Positions 55,829 through 64,000 of a stretch of DNA of 64,000 nt are shown here, in pieces. The translations under genes and the position numbers were made by a program. The notes below the pieces were generated by a model. That model searched no databases. It was given only the letters and a program-made list of their open reading frames with translations, and was not told where the DNA came from. The stretch comes from Posidonia oceanica. Taxonomy: Eukaryota > Streptophyta > Magnoliopsida > Alismatales > Posidoniaceae. The first letter of the stretch is position 1. Each line of letters starts with the position of its first letter. Location of the stretch: assembly GCA_037176725.1 (NCBI GenBank), contig JAZBRS010000026.1:57080501-57144500 (forward strand), read 5' to 3'.

Positions 55829-55905
55829 GGACTCCTATTACGTGCAGGGAAGGTATTAGGCACCCCCGACACGCCCGAAAATCGGTCTTTCTAGGCTTAC
55901 GCTCG
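55829..55905 (-). promoter_or_regulatory. Conserved end block of LTR C
   Basis: Reverse of the block at 4741-4830. Its hairpin core reads GGTG...TACC on the element strand, so pairing is kept through a G-U pair. Confidence 0.5.
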
Positions 55906-56139
55906 CATACGCAGAAAGATGCAGGATTGAATGCCTATGTGCCTATGAATGCCTAAATGAATGCTCAAGGAGTGCTCTAAGTGGGAAGAAACAATGCAAG
56001 GAAGTAAACGTGCTCTCTAAGTGCTCAGCTGCGCTGTCTGTGTTCCGAACCAGGCGTAACCTAGCTCGTGAGAACTCCAGGCAGTAAGCATCACAGCCCT
56101 ATATGCAAATGCAAGCGAGAAAACAAAACAGCGTGAAAA

Positions 56140-56450
56140 CCATGCAATGGGATCGACATGCAAGAGAAAACGGCGCGAAACACGCAAAACGAGGCGGGAA
56201 GCGAACAACGCACGCAAAACGATGCAAAAGAGCGAAACCGGCACGCAAAACGAGCGGAAAACAAGGCAGCGCGCAAAACGAGACAAGAGAGCAGGAAGGC
56301 ACGCAAAACAGGACGAGAAAACAGAATGGTACGTAAAACGGGGTGAAAGAATAAAACCGGCACGCAAAACGAACGAGAAGGCAAGACAGTGCGCAAAACG
56401 AGACAAGAAAACAGATGGGCACGCAAAACGGTGCCAAAACAGCGAAGCAA
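56140..56450 (-). repeat. 30-base tandem array (TTTTGCGTGC type), LTR C
   Basis: About ten degenerate monomers, seen on + as GCACGCAAAACG words spaced about 30 bases apart. Confidence 0.82.
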
Positions 56451-56895
56451 AAATCTCAGAAAAAGCCATGCAAATGCAAGAATGCAGAAAGAGATTAAAA
56501 GGGGTCAAAGGGGAGGCAAGACAACATGTGTATAAGAACAAACGCTGTTTAGGACCACTCAGAGTAGGTGTGAAGACCTACTGAGGGGAGAAGGGGCAAA
56601 TGGAGGGATTACCACCTCTTTGCGACTGTTTCCCACTAAACCGTTCCACGGTGTGTCTCACATGCTGCCCAAAGCTCGCGATGCGATCGGATCGTAGAAA
56701 AAGGGGAAGAAAGTCACATAAAGTGGCAAATCTAGGGAGAACGCAACACGAAACACACAGAGAAACGCGAAACGAGGATTTGAATAGACAAGCAGAAAGA
56801 GGAAGTCCTATTCTACATGCTCAAAGAGACAGAAAGCGAAAACAAGGAAAACTGTGCAGATGGCATGCAAATGAATACAATGCAGGGGTTCAGGA

Positions 56896-56912
56896 GGACA
56901 TACCTGGAAATC
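56896..56912 (-). promoter_or_regulatory. Candidate splice donor 2 in LTR C
   Basis: CAG|GTATGT on the - strand at 56904/56903, identical to that of LTR D. Confidence 0.45.
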
Positions 56913-58565
56913 CGGGAGCCTGATCTGAAATCTGTCTGGTCTATGCTGAAGAATGCTTTACTGCGGTCGCCTGGGCAGCTCACTTGAGAAGATCCAACGG
57001 CCGGATTGGAAGATATCGCAGCTTCAAGGCAGAAGGGCCAGAACAGGGGAGAAGAACAGATCTAGGTGTTCAGGAGGTCCTAGGGATGTGCAAAAGGGGC
57101 CTCCCAAGTGAAAGGGAGCTAGAAGTGCTTAGTGTGTGCAAGAAGATGCTAAAATGCAAGACTAAAAGGATGCAGAATGCATGCAAAAGCAAGAAAAAGT
57201 AAAGAAAAGAAGCTGGGAAAAAACTAGGATTTCAGAAAGTATTTTGAAAAAGAAGAGGGGCTAAAAAATGCAAATTTCCCAGAAAACAGGGTTCCACAGG
57301 AGAGGATTTTGAAAACAGGGGAAGACAAGGGTCTATTTGGCAAAAAACTAGGCTCAGAAAGGTGTTTTGAAAAGAAGGTATGCTTTGAAAGAGATTTTGA
57401 AACCAAAAGGGGTCAGAGTGCAATTTTGAAAAAATCTAGGGTCTAAAATGCAAATTTTCCAGAAAACAAGGTCCTGGGGAGTCTGGGGGTACTAGTGGAA
57501 GGTCTGTATGAAATTTGGTAGGCATAGGGGCTAAAATGCAACCTAGGGGCAAAATGGTCTTTTCACATGATTTTTTAAAGCATGCAGGGACCTAAGTGTA
57601 GTTTTGAAATCATGTAGGGGCTGGAAATGCAATTTAGTATGGAAAACATGCTCTGGAATTTAAATGACAGGACCACAGTGCAATTTCTGGAAAATACAGG
57701 GTTAAAAATGCAATGCAGTAAGTTAAAATGCATGCAGCACAGTTACTGTCCATTTAAAATGGACCTAACTGCAAATATGATAAAGCAGAGGGGCAAATAT
57801 GCAATGCATCAACCAAAAATAAAAATCAGAACCTAAGTTTCTACAGTGCATGGACTTAAATGCAAAAACAGAAAAATGCAGGGACTTGGAATGCAATGCA
57901 GTATGCAAAAATAAAAAATAATCCTAAGTTCTAACAGTGCATGGGACTTAAATGCAAAAATGAAAACATGCAAGGGGCCAGGATGCAATGCAGTATGGTA
58001 AAATATAAGTAAATAAATGAACTGACTTGGTGCAGGACTTAAGTGCAAAAAAAGAAAACAGGTGGACTAAACTACAAAATATTATAACAGCACAGCACAG
58101 TAAATGGATCTACTTGCAAATATTGAAAACTATAAACAGATTATGCAATTTAGCATAGTATTCAATTAAAAACCAAGCAGACTAAATGAAATAAGGACTG
58201 GAATGTAAAATGACAGAAACTTAAACCAAATATGCAATATTCACTTAAAAACCATATAAATGCAAAAATAAAGGCACAGTGTCGGCCGACGGTGACGAGC
58301 GCTGTAGCAGCTGGCTGCCGGAGCTCGTGACCGTCGGCACAGGGGGTCTGAGGGTGCGCGGTCGGGCAGAGGGCAACGTCGGCGATCGTCCGGAGCTCTG
58401 GGAATGGTCCGGGGCTCGCTCTGCTGGCCAGAGTGTCCGGAGGAAGAGTGGCCGGCGCCGGAGAAGGAGACCTGTCCGGCGAGCTGCTGCGGCGTCTGAG
58501 AGGTTCGGAGCTTGGTTCTGACCCACGGAAAAGCAGCAGGAGGAGGAGAGGGATCTAGGGGAAAG

Positions 58566-58582
58566 GAAGTTTACCTCTGGTC
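58566..58582 (-). promoter_or_regulatory. Candidate splice donor 1 in LTR C
   Basis: AGAG|GTAAAC on the - strand at 58575/58574. AG|GTA is kept although the flanks differ from A, B and D. Confidence 0.35.
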
Positions 58583-61401
58583 GTGTCCGGAGCATGCCCC
58601 CGACCTCAGTTGCACAGGAGCTGGCCGGAGCTCGTCGTCCGGTTGCTGCGGAGGGTGCTGGCGGTTCGCGGTGGTCCGGGCGTCCTCAGGGTGATCTTCC
58701 GGTGCCTCCTGAACGATCAGGCGCGAGCTTCGGAGCTTGGGTGAGGAGTTGGCTTTTTTGGGTTGTCAGATTGCTGCCAGAGGTCGGGGAGGGGTGTTGC
58801 TGCTCGTCCGGTGGAGTGGAGCCCTCCGATAGGTTGCTGGGATGCTGGCGATGGAGTTTGGGTGCCTGGAGAGGGCTTCTGGAAGGCGTGGAGGGGAGTT
58901 TGAGGTCGGAGTCGGTTTCTGGTCTGTGGGTGGAGGAACTGTTTGTAGTGGAGTTTACAGTCTGTGGGAGATGGCCGGGCTGGAAGTTAGGTGTTCTAGG
59001 AAGGTGGAGGTTCAGCGATTCTCTGGGTGGAGTTTGGAGGGAAGTAGCGGGCTGGAGTGGAGGGAATTGTGAAGTGGGCAGGTGTTGGGTTGCAGATTGG
59101 TGGCAGTTGGCTTCAGGTGGTTTCAGTGGGTGGAATGGCCGGGGAATGAGGCTGGGAAATGGCTGGGTTTTGGGTGAACTTGGGGGAGTAATTGGGAGGG
59201 AGATGGAGGTCTGAAGTGGTGCTGGGGAATTGGAAAAGGAAGAGGGATGTTTGCTGAATTTTCAGAGGAGAGGAGAGGAGAATTGGGTGCGGGGATTGGT
59301 CTGAGATGAGGCCTCTCTCCGGGATGTCATAGGGACTCTCGAACTCTACCCTCACTGCTCCCTTTTCTCTCGAAACGGAGGATGAAGAGGAAGAGATCAG
59401 AAGCTGATTCAAGTGGGGAAAAGAAGGTGGAATTCGCACTGATTCCTCTCTGGTCTGGCACTCACTCTCGGATGGCAAAAAAAAGGTGTTCGAAGGAGGG
59501 GAGAATTGGGCGCTTATATCAGGCCGAGGGCTGCCGGTGCGCGCGCTGGTGATTTTCGAATTTCTCCGGCGCGAGTACTGCAGCAGACAAGAAGCGGATG
59601 CCGGCGAGACGACAGGCAATTAAAGCCTCCCGGAATCGGTGCTGAGAGATGAGAGAGCGGCGGACGCTGTTGCATGATCTGATGGAGAGCTTGAATTCAA
59701 AAAAGAAGGAGGGAATGTCAGCTGGCCGCGGGAGAGAAAGCTGTGTGAAAGAAGAAAACACAGAAGGTGGAGGAGGAAGAAGGGTCGCGTGGGCTGGGCT
59801 GCTGCGGGCCGAGAAAAATAAAAAGAAAAAGGAAGAAACGGGCCGGAGGGCCCAGTAAGGAAAAGTAAGAAAGAAAGAAGGGAAATAAGGAAGAAAGAGG
59901 GGGTAGGATGGGAAAATAAAATAGGTAAAAATAAACTAAAAATAAATAAAAATATTAGAAGAGTTTTGCTGTAGATTAGGATTTTAACTAAGATTTTTAA
60001 TGGTCATCTTGAGTAGATTAATGTGTTTTGGGCTTGATTAGAGTTTTAGGGCTTTGGTTTTACTTTTAATTAGTTTTCACTTGTTTAAATGTTTGTTAAT
60101 CCCTTTTTAAATTATTTTAAAAATTTTATTTCTTTTGTTGGACACTTAGGGTATTGATTAGGATTTTTCAGGATTTATTTCGTATTATTTTAGGGTTGGT
60201 TTTAGATTTTAAAGTTGTAGTCTTCTTAGGGTTTTTCTTTCTTAAGTCTTTTAAGTTACGTCTTGATTTTTTATTTATGGATTTTTCTTGAAGTTTTTAG
60301 TTGGATTTTTTTGGTTTGATAGGGTGTTTTTAAGCTTTTCAGATGTGTTTTCTTTTCTTTTTTTAATTAAGTTTTTACTTGTTTTTCTTATGTTTGTTAG
60401 GTTAAGTCTTTTGCCTTTCTTAATTACTTGTTCTTGTATTTGATTTTTTAATTCTTCTTTTTGGGTTTGTTTTTTAATTCCTCTGATGGGTTTTTACCTT
60501 TGGTGGGTTTGGATTTTATTTTAGCTTTTTTCTTGATTTTTCAGCATTTTCTTTTGATTTGTTTTGCATTTTTTAGTTTGCATGCTTGGTTTTCTTTTTT
60601 AGCTTGCTTAAGTCAAGTTTAAGTTGTTAATTGCTTGTTTAACATTTTTAATTGTTTTTCTTAGTGCACTGATTTGTTTGTTTTATGTTTTGAGATTTTA
60701 CAGATTTTTATGGGTTTTTGTGGATTTTTGCAAAAGGGAGAAAAGGAGAAGAGAAGGAGGGAAGAAATGGAATAAAAAGGGGAATAAAAGGGGAAAAGAT
60801 AGGTTGGGGGAAAACGATTTTTAAAAATTCAGAAAGAGTGTTTAAAAATAAAGTAAAAATCAGGATAAAATAGAGGAGGGATAGAAGCACAGAGGGGGCC
60901 CACAGCTAGACCCAAAAAAGGATGAGAAGGGGGGGAAAAGGGAGATGATAATCAGGAGAGAGAGAGGAGAGAGAAAATGATAATCCCGGAGAGAGAAAAG
61001 GATAATTTGAGTGAAAGAGGGTCTTAATGGTCTTGGAATGGGGTGAAAATTGGTGGGTGGGTAGTCTAGGGTTTGAAGTCTTGGGTCTAAGGTTTTGGTT
61101 TGATTTTAAGGAGGTTTTGGAGGGGTTTCAAGATGTAGAAAAAGGGTAGTTTCTCCTAAGTTTTCTAGGGTTTTTGGGAATTGGTTAGGTTTAGAAATTC
61201 CTAGGTTTTTGGGTAGGTTTGTTGAGTGGATAGTGGTGGGTTTTCCTATGGATTTTGGTTAGGTTTTGAGTTTGGGAAGGGGGGATAAAGGTTTAGGCCA
61301 AGACAGGCTGTTTTTGAAGGGTAGAGAGGAGGATTAGGGTTAGGGTTTTGGTTGGGGTTTGATCCAGCAATCAAGAGGGCTCCAAGGGTCCAAGCCTGCC
61401 A

Positions 61402-61485
61402 AGATGGGGTGTCAACAGATGCCCCTCCCTAAGCGAGGGCAAGCGGAGCGCGGCCGCTGCTCAGGGTTGACAAGACACCCCATCT
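61402..61485 (-). promoter_or_regulatory. PPT of element C with nested inverted repeats
   Basis: The PPT is the reverse of 61420-61430 (AGGGAGGGGCA on -). Outer arms on + are AGATGGGGTGTC (61402-61413, in the LTR) and GACACCCCATCT (61474-61485). Relative to B one base pair differs and both arms have changed. On the element strand the inner arms are CCCTGAGC and GCTTAGGG, a perfect stem if one G-U pair is allowed. Confidence 0.8.
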
Positions 61486-61975
61486 GACCGGCGGGAGCAG
61501 CGGGTTGCTATGGGCGTGAGCTACTTATTCGGCGGATGCACCGAAGATCGTAGCCCGTTGCCGCAATGCAAGATGCCAATGCAGATGGATGCTGTGCTGT
61601 GTGTGTGATATGCTAAATGCAATGCAAGAGTTAGTATAAAAGTTAGTGCAGCTGTAAGAAAATGCTGATGCTGTGCAAGTGATACTGATGATGCTAAAAT
61701 GACATGCAGTGCTAGCTAAGAAAGTGCAGAGATGATGCAAGAAAATGGTAAAAAGGCGCGATGTGGTGCAAATGTCTGGCAGGGAGGGCAGACTTGCACG
61801 ACAAAGCGAAGGAAAACAGGGTGCAGCTGGTCCCCGCCCGGGGAGCAAGCTAGCAGGAAAGAAGAGAGAGGGGCGCGAGGGGAGAGAGGCCAACTCTCCT
61901 ATCGCAGAAAGGGGGTGCGTGACTTTGTCTTCCTGGGACAAGGTCACACCGAAAAGGGAAAAAAAAATGATAAGG
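61486..61975 (-). other. Non-coding 3' end of the internal region of C
   Basis: Counterpart of 48621-49014. It holds the hairpin at 61528-61545 and no credible gene; the 88-codon ORF on + is antisense and not conserved in B. Confidence 0.6.
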
Positions 61976-62900
61976 TGACGGGCTTATCGTCCGGATAGTT
62001 TACGGTCCTATCAACCGGGAGTGACAGTTTACGGTCCTGTCAACCGGAGCAGTTGTGAGTGATAGTTACTGGATATCAGCCGTATAACATGGTTGTGGGT
62101 GATAGTTTAGGAGTATCAGCCTAGCGACAGTTTACGGTCCTGTCAACCGGTGGATAGTTTACAGACCTATCAACTGGAGCGACAGTTTACGGTCCTGTCA
62201 ACCGGAACCCACAAACCATGAGTGATAGTTACTGGATATCAGCCGTATAACGCAATGCCGGATAGTTTACAGTCTATCATCTGGAACGACAGTTTACGGT
62301 CCTGTCAACCGGCGGATAGTTTACAGTCCTATCAACTGGTGGATAGTTTACAGTCCTATCAACTGGAAACAGCATTGCGAGGGACAGTTACTGGATGTCA
62401 GCCGTATAACATCATTGCGCGTGGTAGTTTACAGTCCTACCAACTGGTGGATAGTTTACAGACCTATCAACTGGAGCGACAGTTTACGGTCCTGTCAACC
62501 GGCGGATAGTTTACAGACCTATCAACTGGAAACGCGCAATGATGAGGGATAGTTACTGGATATCAGCCGTATAATGCAATTGCGGGTGATAGTTTAGGAG
62601 TATCAGCCTAACGACAGTTTACGGTCCTGTCAACCGATGGATAGTTTACAGACCTATCAACTGGAGGATAGTTTACAGTCCTATCAACTGGAAACCGCAA
62701 TTGCAAGGGACAGTTACTGGATGTCAGCCGTATAACGTAATTGCACGCGGTAGTTTACAGTCCTACCAACTGGAGCGACAGTTTACGGTCCTGTCAACCG
62801 GTGGATAGTTTACAGACCTATCAACTGGAAAAGTGCAATTACGAGGGACAGTTACTGGATGTCAGCCGTATAACACAACTGCGGGCCAACCATGGATCGG
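61976..62900 (-). repeat. Tandem array of pseudoknot-like units in element C
   Basis: About 30 units, read here as + strand GATAGTTTACAGTCCTATCAACTGG and variants (shown in parts): stems GATAG/CTATC, GACAG/CTGTC (at least seven copies) and GGTAG/CTACC (two copies), each combined with AGT/ACT or GGT/ACC. Between them are units of GATAGTTACTGGATATCAGCC and GACAGTTACTGGATGTCAGCC, again matched in pairs. Homologous to 47516-48620. Confidence 0.9.
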
Positions 62901-63045
62901 CCAGAAGATAGTTTAGGTTATCAGCCTGAGAGTGATTGATTGTTGATAGTTTCGGATATCAGCCTAGCACGAGTTTGATAGATTGATAGTTTCGGATATC
63001 AGCCTAGCACGAGTGATTGATTGATTGATAAGAGGGGGCAAGATC
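62901..63045 (-). repeat. Short copies of the AGGCTGATATCC-type unit in C
   Basis: Three units (GATAGTTTAGGTTATCAGCC, then two of GATAGTTTCGGATATCAGCC) with spacers of ATTGATTGATTGAT type. They match array 1 of B, which has twelve. Confidence 0.75.
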
Positions 63046-63960
63046 ATGAGGAGAATGATAAGATATCGGACTTATCGGCCGGCAAAGAGGGGATGAGGTA
63101 ATGATGAGAGGTTGATCTAAAGAGGGGGATGAGATCATGATGAGAAATTAAGCTAAAGAGGGGGGTGAGATCATGATGAGAAGTTAATCTAAAGAGGGGG
63201 ATGAGATCATGATGAGAAATTAAGCTAAAGAGGGGATGAGATAATGATGAGAGGTTAAGCTAAAGAGGGGATGAGATCATGATGAGAAGTTAAGCTAAAG
63301 AGGGGGATGAGATCATGATGAGAGGTTAAGCTAAAGAGGGGATGAGATCATGATGAGAAATTAAGCTAAAGAGAGGGATGGGATAATGATGAGAGGTTAA
63401 GCTAAAGAGGGGATGAGATAATGATGAGAGGTTAAGCTAAAGAGGGGATGAGATCATGATGAGAAGTTAAGCTAAAGAGGGGGATGAGATCATGATGAGA
63501 AATTAAGCTAAAGAGGGGATGAGATCATGATGAGAAGTTAAGCTAAAGAGGGGATGAGATCATGATGAGAAGTTAAGCTAAAGAGGGGGATGAGATCATG
63601 ATGAGAGGTTAAGCTAAAGAGGGGATGAGATAATGATGAGAGGTTAAGCTAAAGAGGGGATGAGATCATGATGAGAAGTTAAGCTAAAGAGGGGGATGAG
63701 ATAATGATGAGAGGTTAAGCTAAAGAGGGGATGAGATAATGATGAGAGGTTAAGCTAAAGAGGGGATGAGATCATGATGAGAAGTTAAGCTAAAGAGGGG
63801 GATGAGATCATGATGAGAAATTAAGCTAAAGAGGGGATGAGATCATGATGAGAAGTTAAGCTAAAGAGGGGGATGAGATCATGATGAGAAATTAAGCTAA
63901 AGAGGGGATGAGATCATGATGAGAATGATAAGATATCGGACTTATCGGCCGGCAAAGAAG
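63046..63960 (-). repeat. 33-35-base tandem array flanked by GATAAG units
   Basis: About 25 copies of GATGAGATCATGATGAGAAG TTAAGCTAAAGAGGG-type units with variants ATAATGAT and GAGGTTAAG. Both edges (about 63050-63090 and 63922-63960) carry the same 38-base segment GAATGATAAGATATCGGACT TATCGGCCGGCAAAG. B has one copy of that segment and only five or six array units. Confidence 0.92.
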
Positions 63961-64000
63961 GGGTAAGGGAATGATGAGAAGAAACCATCCCTATGACGCC
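63961..64000 (-). other. Right edge of the window inside element C
   Basis: Forty bases following the second GATAAG segment. Nothing recognisable; the internal region of C continues beyond the window. Confidence 0.5.

Larger units (their letters stand above)
55524..61417 (-). mobile_element. 3' LTR of Tat/Ogre-type element C (5.89 kb)
   Basis: On the - strand it starts TGTTGACACCCCATCT (61417) and ends CGCTACA (55524). The subfamily is that of D (same end). It is a 3' LTR because the PPT and 3' internal sequence adjoin its start at 61418. All family parts are present reversed: end block 55829-55905, 30-base array 56140-56450, conserved block near 56905-57050, T-rich zone 57200-58240, C-rich zone 58260-59620, A-rich zone 59940-60800. 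The ORFs on either strand have no support as genes. Confidence 0.92.

Noticed and set aside
1..61417. LTRs D and C as the two ends of one element
   Set aside because: They share a subfamily terminus but point in opposite directions, and each is joined to different sequence.
61976..63960. CRISPR-like or satellite locus
   Set aside because: Repeats are adjacent without unique spacers, lie between the PPT and internal region of an LTR element, and have homologues at the same place in element B.

Overview
The window is plant nuclear DNA made entirely of Ty3/gypsy LTR retrotransposons nested in one another. I see no host gene, rRNA, tRNA or CRISPR array. The plant signs are very long Tat/Ogre-type LTRs, a second RNase H domain of the Tat lineage, a Tekay/Del-type chromovirus with a chromodomain, and CCCTAAA telomere-like runs. 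It is most likely a large-genome angiosperm; the species cannot be read from the sequence.

Layout. 1-5120: the right part of a long LTR (element D, + strand), which stops inside the 3' end of a Tekay chromovirus. 5121-11116: that chromovirus on the - strand, defective (chromodomain, integrase, RNase H, RT, protease, gag, PBS, 5' LTR). 11135-28018 and 54878-55523: Tat element A (+), with a 6.66 kb 5' LTR, an Arg-type PBS and a broken gag-pol. It is split by element B and cut on the right by element C. 28019-54872: Tat element B (+), complete from end to end (26,854 bases) with two about 5.79 kb LTRs and an exact 5-base target duplication CTATC. It carries a broken gag-pol, an extra ORF resembling plant mobile domain/DUF7745-like proteins, and a 3' region full of short tandem repeats. 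55524-64000: Tat element C on the - strand, with its 3' LTR (55524-61417), PPT and the 3' part of its internal region, which runs out of the window.

Insertion order: D entered the Tekay element. B and C entered A. B is fairly young (its LTRs differ by roughly 1-2% where compared by eye), yet both A and B carry many stops and frameshifts. Most stops look like CAG to TAG or TGG to TAG, as expected for decay of methylated cytosines.

The most unusual content is in the 3' internal regions of B and C. Dozens of short tandem units each have the layout of an H-type RNA pseudoknot, and both stems vary by compensated base changes. Just downstream, a 12-base inverted repeat joins the LTR start to a site upstream of the polypurine tract, again with a compensated change between B and C. 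Most imperfect pairs I noted are G-U on the sense strand, which points to structure in the genomic RNA. The LTRs also hold conserved splice-donor-like sites, a 30-base higher-order tandem array and a strongly conserved block near the 3' end.
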